Shown one piece after another: positions 48,556-57,951 of a stretch of 64,000 nt of DNA; positions within the stretch are counted from its first letter, which is position 1; each line of letters opens with the position of its first letter. This stretch comes from Fen-1301 sp963786395 (GTDB lineage: Bacteria > Bacteroidota > Ignavibacteria > Ignavibacteriales > Ignavibacteriaceae): the NCBI GenBank assembly GCA_963786395.1, contig CAWAZD010000004.1:186001-250000 (forward strand). Reading direction: 5' to 3'. Below the pieces are notes generated by a model. It had not been told where the DNA came from, ran no database searches, and saw only the letters and a program-made list of their open reading frames with translations. Position numbers and translations under genes: made by a program.

Positions 48556-50301
48556 TTAAATACTTTTATGAATTTTAATAGTAGAAGCCCAATAAGTTGC
48601 ATACTCACCATTTTTCCCTTTCGGCATACCGTTGAAGTATATTGAAATGTCAGGATTATTTACTTTTGATGCTAATTTGATTTGCATTTCATAACCATTG
48701 ACAGGAAAAGTAACACTAATTACCTTTAATTTTTCAACCTTATTAAATAAAGAAACGGTCTCACTATTAACAGAGGCGGGGTCGATTTCGCCCGAGAAAT
48801 ATAAAAGTACAATATTGCTATCCACATAATATCTAACTATTCTTGGTTTTTCCCTGTACTCAATTTTTAATTCCGATAAAGTTAAAAATCTGAAGGGAGG
48901 TCCTTCCACAAGTTTACCATTTTCAAATGCTCCAATATCAGGAGCTTTGCCGATAAAGTGTTGGATCCAGTCGAATTCCTTAAAGGACATTACCCTTCCC
49001 GCATCGATACATTTGCTATATGGTTTAAGCATTAAATTTCTTCCGATTGGATCAACAAATTCCGGATCACAGATGATGCCATTTTGTTCTTGTTGATTAT
49101 TTAGAATATTTTCAGGCCAGGGTTTATTTGAAATATCATTATCAAACTGATAGGAGGAATCCCATTCTTTCAATCCCCAGGCAGTATCATTCATAAAATA
49201 GTATGCATTGTTGAAATGCTTAAGATTTACTGCTTTGCCATTCATATTAAGGAATGCAGTGCCGAATGAAAAAAAACTATTATTAAACGCATATATAGGA
49301 TATGACAAGGTGCGTTCAATTCCATAAAGTTTCCAGATACCTGAACATATTTTTACTGACCAGGGATCATTATCCGAAGTAATTACATTTCCATAATAAA
49401 AAATCAATCCTCCCTCAACATTATCAACGGATAATGTTTTGTGAATATTATGCGAACGGTTATGATAGATATGCAGATTGTAAGTATAGTATTCCGGTTC
49501 GAAATCGTTATCGCGCATATTTATAACATCATTGTCATAAATTTCGATATTGGAATCATAACCCTTCTTACCTCTAAATCTCACTGCCTGATATGCATTT
49601 ATAACTTTATTACTTCTAATCACAATTGACCCACCGGTTCCGTTGAAATCTATAAGCGATCCATTATAGTAACCCATACTCAGATGATGCATTGAGAGCC
49701 AAGCATCAATACCTGCAGAATCTTTTTGTATTTTCCACAAATATTCTCCACCCTGATCCCAAAAACAGTGTTCAACTAAAACATGGTGAGTTGAAATTCC
49801 TTTGGCATTAATAACTCTTTTGCCTCCATAGAATTTACAATCCCGAAATGAAATATAGGAAGAGTTATTTATTTTAACCGGGTAAGTCCATCCGTTTATA
49901 AAAGTTAAATTTGAAACATCAATCCAACCGGAATTATTTATATGCAACCAATCGTTTTCAGCCGTATTGGAAGGTATTGAAAGACCACCATCAATTACAG
50001 GATACTCCAAGGGGTTATTTGAAAAGCCACTTAAACAAATTGGATTTTCTGGTATCCCATTTTTATCATGAATATTGATGATTTCCTTGTAAGTACCAGG
50101 AAGAATGTAAATTGAATCCCCGGGGAGGGCTTTCTCTATGGCAAAATTAATTTCTTTGAGAGGGTCAGAAATAATTAAACCTGAATTATGATTATCCCCC
50201 GAATTAGACACATAAATTACTTTTTGTCCGGCATTAATATCAAATGATAAACAGACAGATCAGGATAATGATGTAATAAGAATATTTTAACTTAAAAGCA
50301 T
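48556..50301 (-). CDS. Right-handed beta-helix secreted protein, paralogue without T9SS domain, frameshifts at N-terminus
   Basis: The long frame (551 residues) begins at an internal Met at 50211 but upstream sequence gives ATG 50301, a hydrophobic stretch (YSYYIIILICLFII) and NAGQKVIYVSNSGD, requiring shifts near 50290 and 50245. The body aligns throughout with the neighbouring beta-helix protein: GLIISDPLKEI entry, DQGGEYLW, NDFEPEYYTYNLHIYHNRSH and PRIVRYYVDSNIVLLYFSG Ig-like domain. It ends at 48556 after that domain, with no sorting signal, so it probably stays periplasmic while its paralogue is surface-exported. Start 7 nt after the hairpin-glycosidase stop. Confidence 0.8.
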
Positions 50302-50308
50302 GAAAACT

Positions 50309-51571
50309 TTAGTTTTCGGTATTAAATTTATATTTATAATAATCTGAGAGAAACCTTAAACCAAATGATGTAGCAATATCTTCCCGCGCAGTAAACCAGA
50401 TATGACCATCCTTAGTTCTCATTCTTGTTTCAAAGAATCCTCCAGCTAAATTTTTATCCGGATGATTGGGAGAAAACCTATTTTTGAGAACAAAACTGAG
50501 AGAGTGTTCGACATTTTTAACAAATTCATCGCCAACGCCGGCTTTAATTAAACGAAGCCAGAGAATTCCGGCAAATGAAGTAGCAGAACCGCAGATAGAA
50601 TTTTGATTTTTTTTGCCGTTCAAATAATTCTGATAATAAATAGTTCCATCCTTCATTTGAGCTTTAGCAAAGACCCGGGCAGTTTTAAGGGCGGCCTCTA
50701 AATATCTTTTATCATGGGTCAATTCATAACCCTCGATTAATGATTCGGCATACCAAATGCTAAACCTTGGATGAAATGAGCCATCTTCCTTATTATTGGG
50801 CATAAAATTCATCCATACGCCTTCAGGACCTTGTTTCTCAACGAGACTTTCACAAAGGTCGATAAACATTTTTTTATATTTTTCATCTTTGGTAAACTGA
50901 TACATATCTTTAAAAAGGAAACCTTCATTATTAGGGCGAGAGATATCAAATAATGTCTGTTCTTTTTTATCAGCCCAGAAAGGACTGTTTTTCTTATAAA
51001 CTTCACCGGTTACGGGGTCAACATTATCATAAAAGACTTTTTCCTCCGGAACATACATATGATCGAACATCCATTGTCCGGCAGAAGTTGGCACCTCAGC
51101 ATATTTTTTTATTCCAGTCGTTCTGTAGAGTTCAAATAAACCCGGAGTGCCGTCAGTAACAGTGGCGAATACAATATTATTTATTCCATCCCCATGAATA
51201 GCATTTACCATTCCGTTAAGAGGAGGATTATCTTTTATTTGCAGACTGCACCACCAATCTCCTGCTCTCTTTGCATTAGTAAGATACTTTTCATTTTTTG
51301 TAATTTTATATGCATCAACCAGGCCCCAGATAATCTGTCCAGTATGCCATGGAGTTTCATATGCAAACCATTCCCCTTCCATCCAATTGTAATCGCAACG
51401 TGATTTCCCTTCCCCATCCAATAAAACATTTGAGGCATAATTGGCACCATCATTTATAGCTTTTAATATTTCAGTTTTAAGCGAATCATTATTTTCAGCT
51501 AATACCAATTTTGGACAAAGTATCAGGAAAAAGATAATGGAAAGAGTTAGATTTTTACATGTTATATTCAT
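50309..51571 (-). CDS. Secreted six-hairpin ((alpha/alpha)6) glycosidase-like protein
   Basis: About 420 residues with a signal peptide (LTLSIIFFLILCPKLVLAE). The remainder is all-helical, with repeats of aromatic-rich helix pairs such as WHTGQIIWGLVDAYKITKNEKY, DWWCSLQIKDNP, LFELYRTTGIKKY, and RFSIWYAESLIEGYELTHDKRY, as in GH88/GH105, N-acylglucosamine epimerase or glucuronyl C5-epimerase-type barrels. No WxDD catalytic motif is present as in GH105, so activity is unassigned. The ATG at 51571 follows a good AGGTGG; an in-frame GTG lies at 51580. Confidence 0.72.
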   Translation of the reverse strand: MNITCKNLTLSIIFFLILCPKLVLAENNDSLKTEILKAINDGANYASNVLLDGEGKSRCDYNWMEGEWFAYETPWHTGQIIWGLVDAYKITKNEKYLTNAKRAGDWWCSLQIKDNPPLNGMVNAIHGDGINNIVFATVTDGTPGLFELYRTTGIKKYAEVPTSAGQWMFDHMYVPEEKVFYDNVDPVTGEVYKKNSPFWADKKEQTLFDISRPNNEGFLFKDMYQFTKDEKYKKMFIDLCESLVEKQGPEGVWMNFMPNNKEDGSFHPRFSIWYAESLIEGYELTHDKRYLEAALKTARVFAKAQMKDGTIYYQNYLNGKKNQNSICGSATSFAGILWLRLIKAGVGDEFVKNVEHSLSFVLKNRFSPNHPDKNLAGGFFETRMRTKDGHIWFTAREDIATSFGLRFLSDYYKYKFNTEN

Positions 51572-51612
51572 TAAATCCACCTATTATTATAATATTTAAT
51601 TATGAAAGCAGG

Positions 51613-53331
51613 TTACCCGATATGGGCAGCAAATATTCCTATTCCAAAAATTCCAAGGACAAAGAGCAAAGCCCACCCAAATCCAATAATGTCTTCGCGG
51701 TAGCGTTTAAAAGTAAATTTTTTATGAAGTGAAAGCAGATCAACAAGCAAAAGGCTTTGACCATTTTCCTCCAAGGATTCACCTTTCTTCAAGTTAGTAA
51801 CATTAACTTCACCTTCAAGCATAATCTTAATACCAGCTTCTTTTAATTTATATTCTTCCCCCACAGGGGTATGCAACAAAGAATAGAACCGATTTATATT
51901 TTCTTCAGGTTCAGGTTTTGTAAACAGACTAACAATAATTATGGTAATAAATCCCAGCAGGAAGATATGCCATAATCTGATATTCTGTAGACCAGTTAAG
52001 ACTGAATGAGAAATATGGGCCAGTAATAAGCGAGATTAAAATAGTAACAAATAGACTAGCCCAGAAACCATATCGGTTAGTTCTTTTCCAAATTATTGCC
52101 ATCCAAAAGCCAATTCCAAAAAAAGCAGTAATATGCCAGATTTGAGTTAATCCCTGAATTACACTTGGAATAGTAAGAGCAACAGTAACACCTCCAATTA
52201 ACAAGAATTATTGCTGACAACCGTGCGATTTTCAATTCATTTATTTTTTCATTTTCCCGGACAAAATATTTCTTGTATATATTTCTAGTGATAATAGCCG
52301 AACCGCCGACCATATAATTATGGCATACTGCTAAAACAGCTGCGACCATTGAAGCAATCATTAATCCTATTAAACCGGAGGGTAATAAATTTGCAACCAT
52401 AATGCCAAAAGCATTTTCCCTGTTGGAGGAAGTTAATCCAGGGTACAATGCAGCAGCGAAAACGCCAACAAAAGCCCAACCTAAAGTGACAATTCTTTTA
52501 GTAAAGGTACCATAAGTCCAGCCGGAACGGCAGCTTTTTTCAGATTTCCCAGCTCCGCCGATAGCCATATGATGAGGTTGGACAACAATACCAACCAACC
52601 CATTAATAACAACGACTAAAATAAAGATAAGGGTAACTTCATTAGGTGCAATAAAACTAAACATGTGTTCAGGTAATTTTGCTTTAATAGCGGTAATTCC
52701 CCCACCTGCATTCAATGCAAATGGAATTAAGAGGAAAGAAAGAACAAGAATAAAAAAGCCTTGAATATAATTTATAGTTAAAGCAGAAACCAACCCTCCT
52801 AAAACGCTGTAACCCAAAAAGAAAACGGTAATAAGAATAACAATAACGGCTGAAGGAATTGCTCCTCTGGTAACAGCTTCAATAGCCGTTCCAGTTCCTT
52901 TAAGGATTAGACCCAAGATCCAGCATAAAATACAAGAGCCCCATAACAGAATATGCCACACCAATTTTTTCCCCGTATCTTTCTTCAAAGAAATCGCCGG
53001 TAGTAACAAATCTAACTCGTCTGTATATAGGAGCAATTAACCAAAAGAAAGGGGTAACAAAGAGATACATCCACTGATACCAAATGCCAGCGAGTCCAAT
53101 TCCATAAGTAGCGCCTGAAACACCTATTGCCTGATCTGTATGTGTGGTAGCGCCAAAAGCATTAGCGATCATTGAAATTTTAGTCCCTCGCCGTCCAGCC
53201 ATAAAATAATCGCCGGCATTTTTAACCTTGTGTTTGGATCTTAACCCCAGATAAATGATCAGCAAGACATAGATAAAGATGATAAATAGATCAAGCAGGG
53301 ATAATCCAAAGTACATCAGATACGGTTCCAA
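51613..53331 (-). pseudogene. Sodium:solute symporter (SSS family), several frameshifts
   Basis: Four segments in order form a symporter of about 573 residues: LLIIYLGLRSKHKVKNAGDYFMAGR at the N-terminus, GVSGATYGIGLAGIWYQW, GYSVLGGLVSALTINYIQGF, and the long helix cluster ending IFGIGIFAAHIG at 51613. Frames change near 52960, 52190 and 51900. Such SSS members in uronate and glycosaminoglycan loci import oligosaccharides with Na+. Its start overlaps the beta-glucuronidase stop by 16 nt. Probable substrate: unsaturated or reduced uronate sugars; not determinable from sequence. Confidence 0.8.
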
Positions 53332-55091
53332 ATTTCTTTTAATCTAAAGGCAGCATTTTTTGGAGCTCTTTCCCTGGAAAAAACTCCTTTAAGATTTAGA
53401 ACAACTCTTCTAAAATGTTGTGGTGTTCTAAAATCAGCAAAATTCCAAACATGTTCACCAATCGAATAATTCTTAGAACGAATAACATTAATATACATTT
53501 CTATTAAATCTGACTGATACTCTTCAGTAAACATCTGAGGAGAAGTTGAATGGAATCCGGGCATAGTATCGGCTCCAAATTCAGTCAGCATCAAGGGCTT
53601 GTTATATTTTAAATTGAGTTCATCCATTTCAACGGATAATCTTTCGGCTGCAACATCTAATTGACCGGGATACTCATACCAGCCATAGTATCGATTAATA
53701 GCGAGAATATCGCTAAATTCAAATACCGGATCATTGATCCCGGCTCTTGTACAATTTGGGACAGTAACAAGTCTTGAATTATCAAGTTCTCTAGTATATT
53801 CAAATATTTCTTTCCAATATTTTCTGCCACAACCGTCATAATATTTTTCTGCGCCAACAATATTAGGCTCATTTCCAACAGCCCAGATAATTATACATGG
53901 ATGGTTATAATCACGATCAATAATTCTATTAATATATTCTTTATGATTTAATAATGTATTTTCATTAATATGTCTAAAATCAAGACTGATAGCCGGTACT
54001 TCATCAATAACAAGAATTCCCTTTTTATCGGCATAGAACATGAGTTCTTCGGCATATGGATAATGGGATGTTCTGAAGGAATTTGCATTAATCCATTTCA
54101 TGAGTTCAAAATCCTTAACCATTAATGGCAAAAACAATCCTTTGCCTATGATGGAATAATCTTCATGTTTTCCAAAACCTTGCAAATAAATTTCTTCATT
54201 ATTAATAAGCAGTTTATTTCCTGATATTTTAACATCCCGGATCCCGACGGGCATAGAATATTCATCGACTGTTTCGTTCTTGTTTCCAAGTGAAACCTTC
54301 AAAATATATAAATGCGGATCTTTAGGTGACCATAAAAGGCAATCCTTGAGTTCACATGAAATATTTGCAATACCATCTTTGATTTCGCCTTTAAATTGGT
54401 AAAGACTATGTTCATCGGATAATTCGACATTAATAGTCCCCTCTTTTAATCCTTTTGATTCAACCTGAAGGATTAATAATCCGTTTTTGGGGGAAGACAC
54501 CTTTGTGTCAACTTTAAGTTTATTAATAAAAGATTTAGGAGTTGTAATGATTTTAACAGGACGATGTATGCCGCCATTAGGGGTGAAATCGAATCTAGCT
54601 GGAGGAGTAGTTTCCTCACGAAGCCGATTTTCGATCAGATAATCTTCGGAATTTATTCCCTGCGGGATAGTTTCACAATTAAGTTCATTGTTAACACGAA
54701 CTACGATTTCACAATCTAAACTAAATTCAACAAATTCAGAAATATCAAATTCAAAAGGCAGGAATCCAAACTTATTTTCTCCGACAAATTTTCCATTTAT
54801 CCAAACCTTTGAGTTATAGTCTGCGCTACCAATACGAAGGCAAGTTCTTTTTGTACTGAAATATCTGGGAATAAAAACTTTTTTTGAATACCAGGCAGAA
54901 CCTATGTAAAATAAAAGTCCATTTTCCTCAAGTTGTTCATTCCAACTACCAGGGACAGCAATATCACAACCAGAGTTAAATCCTTCAAACCATTTTTCAT
55001 TTTCGCCTATATTTAGCGGATCACTTTTGAACTTCCAAATGCCTGAAATGTCAATAATATCTCTGTAATTATTTTGTATCGGATATAGCAT
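53316..55091 (-). CDS. GH2 beta-glucuronidase
   Basis: 591 residues, close to E. coli UidA in length, with no signal peptide (cytoplasmic). Sugar-binding and Ig-like GH2 domains precede the TIM barrel (about 290-591). Acid/base Glu408 is in WAVGNEPN, nucleophile Glu504 in LMLTEFGAD. Near 566-569 NLKG provides the N-x-K motif that in UidA contacts the substrate carboxylate, which strongly supports uronidase rather than galactosidase activity. GVFSRERAPKNAAF after it is also UidA-like. It would remove terminal glucuronate (or galacturonate) from imported oligosaccharides. 35 nt downstream of the regulator stop. Confidence 0.9.
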   Translation of the reverse strand: MLYPIQNNYRDIIDISGIWKFKSDPLNIGENEKWFEGFNSGCDIAVPGSWNEQLEENGLLFYIGSAWYSKKVFIPRYFSTKRTCLRIGSADYNSKVWINGKFVGENKFGFLPFEFDISEFVEFSLDCEIVVRVNNELNCETIPQGINSEDYLIENRLREETTPPARFDFTPNGGIHRPVKIITTPKSFINKLKVDTKVSSPKNGLLILQVESKGLKEGTINVELSDEHSLYQFKGEIKDGIANISCELKDCLLWSPKDPHLYILKVSLGNKNETVDEYSMPVGIRDVKISGNKLLINNEEIYLQGFGKHEDYSIIGKGLFLPLMVKDFELMKWINANSFRTSHYPYAEELMFYADKKGILVIDEVPAISLDFRHINENTLLNHKEYINRIIDRDYNHPCIIIWAVGNEPNIVGAEKYYDGCGRKYWKEIFEYTRELDNSRLVTVPNCTRAGINDPVFEFSDILAINRYYGWYEYPGQLDVAAERLSVEMDELNLKYNKPLMLTEFGADTMPGFHSTSPQMFTEEYQSDLIEMYINVIRSKNYSIGEHVWNFADFRTPQHFRRVVLNLKGVFSRERAPKNAAFRLKEIWNRI

Positions 55092-55126
55092 TGCCTTCCT
55101 GTTAAATATTAAAGTAAATTATGATT

Positions 55127-56284
55127 TTAATCAATTAAATTATTAGACCCAGAGTCGACCAGGGATCTTCTTTTAATGCCGCATGAATCGCGTATTACGA
55201 TTGATGGTTTTAATATTGTTCTATTCCCGATGTCGCTACCGTCAATTCTTTTCTGAATTATATCAACAGCCATTCTTCCAATTTTATCTGATGGCTGATG
55301 AATGGTTGTTAAAGGGACAGAGGAAAATCGTGCAATTTGGATATCATCAAATCCGACAATAGCAACATCATCAGGTATTTGAATGCCTTCTTCAATTGCA
55401 GCCTGTTCAAACCCCAATGCGATCAAATCGCTATAAATAAAAAGGGCATCTGGTTTTTTCTTAAGATTTTTGAACTCTTTTCCAAATTTATAACCGAGCA
55501 GGAATCTGTCCTGTCCAATTTCTTCAGGTTCCTTATCTAAATAATAAATTAGTTTAGAATCATAGGGTATATCATATTCTACTAAAGCCCTGTAATAACC
55601 ATTTTTTCTAATTTCGCTTAACAAATTCCCTTTCCCCGCATGTAAATATCCGATAGATTTGTAACCAGTATTTATAAGATGTTCAGTTGCGAGAAAACCT
55701 CCCAGTTCATTATCTGATCCTATATACCAATAATCGGGATCATGAATATAAGAGACCATAATATAAGGGAAGTTTGAATAGTGCAATTTTTGGATATAAT
55801 CGGTAGCTTTATATTCAAGAGAAAGGGATGCAATTATTAATCCATCAACACCAAGCTCACCGAAATGATTTATCTGATTTTCTTCTTTTTCAATATTATT
55901 AGACGAATTAGATAATAGCAGATTATAGCCTAATTCATAAGCGCGTTCTTCAACGCTATTAACAATCATTGAAAAAAATGGATGAGCCAAATCCTGAAGG
56001 ACCAGCCCAATAGTTTTATGTTTTGAAAGGTCCAACTTTCTTTCTTTCTTTTCCGCGACGTAAGTACCTTTCCCAACCCTGGTAAACAGAATACCTTCTT
56101 TAACTAGATTGGAGAGTGCCTTTTTGACAGTAATTATACTGACCGAATAATCTTTTGATAATTCATTCTGAGAGCCAACCTGATCACCAGTTTTTAATAT
56201 ACTAGCATTAATCTTTGACTTAATATCATTTTCAATTTGCTCATACAGAGGCGTTGGGTCGTTAATATTTATGCCTGAAGTCAT
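55127..56284 (-). CDS. GntR/LacI-hybrid transcriptional regulator
   Basis: 385 residues. Residues 1-75 are a GntR winged helix (PLYEQIENDIKSKIN, SQNELSKDYSVSIITVKKAL, GKGTYVAE). Residues 85-370 are a LacI-type periplasmic-binding-protein fold (TIGLVLQDLAHPFFSMIVN, LGVDGLIIASL, IVGFDDIQIARFSSVPLTT). This AraR-like combination is used by sugar-responsive repressors. It is the first gene of the operon and probably controls it. Two nearby inverted repeats (56379-56391 and 60905-60919) are candidate operators. The inducer may be a uronate or oligosaccharide; not provable here. Confidence 0.92.
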   Translation of the reverse strand: MTSGININDPTPLYEQIENDIKSKINASILKTGDQVGSQNELSKDYSVSIITVKKALSNLVKEGILFTRVGKGTYVAEKKERKLDLSKHKTIGLVLQDLAHPFFSMIVNSVEERAYELGYNLLLSNSSNNIEKEENQINHFGELGVDGLIIASLSLEYKATDYIQKLHYSNFPYIMVSYIHDPDYWYIGSDNELGGFLATEHLINTGYKSIGYLHAGKGNLLSEIRKNGYYRALVEYDIPYDSKLIYYLDKEPEEIGQDRFLLGYKFGKEFKNLKKKPDALFIYSDLIALGFEQAAIEEGIQIPDDVAIVGFDDIQIARFSSVPLTTIHQPSDKIGRMAVDIIQKRIDGSDIGNRTILKPSIVIRDSCGIKRRSLVDSGSNNLID

Positions 56285-56378
56285 TTATGTCTCTTCATTA
56301 TTGAAAAAATTCTTATAACTTAAATCTAAACATCGTTAACATTTAATTAAATTCATATAATTCTAATAAATTATTCCG

Positions 56379-56391
56379 GGTATTTTATACC
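56379..56391. promoter_or_regulatory. Candidate operator GGTAT-TTT-ATACC
   Basis: A perfect 5-bp inverted repeat with a 3-bp spacer, about 95 bp upstream of the GntR/LacI-hybrid start and between it and the preceding gene's stop. Could be an autoregulatory site or a chance palindrome; too short to be a terminator stem. Confidence 0.35.
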
Positions 56392-56406
56392 TCGTAGAAT
56401 ACATTA

Positions 56407-57915
56407 TCATTTAATCATTATCATTTTCTTAATTGCAGTATAACCTTCAGTAGTCAACCGATAAAAATAGATACCGCTGGTCACTTTTTGTCCAGACCGG
56501 TTATTTCCATTCCATTTAACTGATTGATTTCCGGCTGGTTGAATATTATTAACTAATGATATTATTTCCTGGCCAAGGGAATTGTAAATAATTAATTTTA
56601 CATTTGATTGTTTGGGAAGTGAATAATTGATTATAGTTTCAGGGTTAAACGGATTTGGATAATTTTGACTAAGGGAATAATTTGATGGCAGACTATTTCC
56701 GTTCTTATCGTTAATGCCAGTGGAAATAAAATTAAACCATGTTAAAGCTCCAATTTCCCAGCTCCCGACAGCCCCATTTGCTGATTTAGTATTCTTAGAA
56801 TATGCAAAATTATAATCACCTGTTACCATCAAAGAGGCAGCAAAGTATGAATCCTGGCCACCTGCCTGCCAATAGCCGGAGATAATTGTGTCGACCGGAG
56901 ATGTAGGATGATTAAAAGTAACGTACTCAGAAATATTTGCACTATCAAATCCTGAAGTCGAGATAGCAAGAAGTGTCTGAGCATCAAAATTAGGAACAGC
57001 AATTACGGTATCCGGACGAAGGACATTAAAAGAACCTGATGAAGCAAAATTATTATTATGAGCCTCAACAGATTGAACTCTACCATTAAAAACAGGGGAA
57101 GAAAGAGCGATTATAGAGACTAGCCCACCGGCTGCTGATTGGTTTTGTCCAATAAAACCGCAATTGACAGCCATATTGTTAGTAAAGACGGCTGTTGGAC
57201 ATTCGCCGATCGAAAATAGTGATTTACCGATGTTATAAAAAGTATTGTGGTTTGCAAAAAAATAATTGAGCCATCCGCCTCCATCTCTTAGCAAACGAGA
57301 ACTAATATTATAAAAAGTATTATTTTCAAGGTACAAAGTATCCATGTTATTTCCTCTGTCATCTATGGCTCTGCCATTTGCATAATCCCCCAGGCAGTTT
57401 CTTATTATAGAATTTGTAATATGAATTTTAGCCATCTGGTTGTCAGTTCTGATAAATGCTTGAGCAGAATTTTCGAAGAAACAGCTATCAGCATAAATTT
57501 TAACACTATCAGCCTGGTCTCTAAGAATCTGAGCTTTTAATGCTCCAACAGCGTCCATGCCTGTTACATAAACATTTTTTAGAAATAAATCAGATTTAAG
57601 ACGGAAAGGAACATCGGAGGCTCCACTAGTTCCTACTATAGGGATTAATTTTGGAATAGCTCCTGTATCTGAAGATGCCTGAATGTGCAGAGGTAGAACG
57701 CTTTGAACCGAACCATTGAGAAGATATATTGCACTTGCCCCTCTTTGAAGTCTGAAAATAGCATTAGGATCGGTGTTATTGGTAATAGCATCATTAAGAG
57801 TTCCTATGCCTGGAGGGACATCGATATAAGTTTGTGAATAATTCAATTTTGAACATATCATCATTGTAAAGATGATTAAGATAATATTTCTGAAAATAGC
57901 GGTCTTGTTTTTCAT
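56407..57915 (-). CDS. T9SS-secreted beta-helix protein (DUF4957/DUF5123-like)
   Basis: 502 residues: signal peptide (IIFTMMICSKLNYSQ), a beta-helix-rich body beginning YIDVPPGIGTLNDAITN and including FRLKSDLFLKNVYVTGMDA and DTLYLENNTFYNIS turns (pectate-lyase-like DUF4957/DUF5123 arrangement), then a Por sorting domain LSQNYPNPFNPETIINYSLP at the C-terminus. Such proteins occur in pectin and other polysaccharide loci as surface glycan-binding or lyase-like proteins. It lies 36 nt after the TonB receptor gene and probably shares its transcript, separated from the regulator gene by 122 bp. Confidence 0.85.
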   Translation of the reverse strand: MKNKTAIFRNIILIIFTMMICSKLNYSQTYIDVPPGIGTLNDAITNNTDPNAIFRLQRGASAIYLLNGSVQSVLPLHIQASSDTGAIPKLIPIVGTSGASDVPFRLKSDLFLKNVYVTGMDAVGALKAQILRDQADSVKIYADSCFFENSAQAFIRTDNQMAKIHITNSIIRNCLGDYANGRAIDDRGNNMDTLYLENNTFYNISSRLLRDGGGWLNYFFANHNTFYNIGKSLFSIGECPTAVFTNNMAVNCGFIGQNQSAAGGLVSIIALSSPVFNGRVQSVEAHNNNFASSGSFNVLRPDTVIAVPNFDAQTLLAISTSGFDSANISEYVTFNHPTSPVDTIISGYWQAGGQDSYFAASLMVTGDYNFAYSKNTKSANGAVGSWEIGALTWFNFISTGINDKNGNSLPSNYSLSQNYPNPFNPETIINYSLPKQSNVKLIIYNSLGQEIISLVNNIQPAGNQSVKWNGNNRSGQKVTSGIYFYRLTTEGYTAIKKMIMIK

Positions 57916-57951
57916 TGATACTCCGTTAAGATTATTAGAAAAATGAAATAA

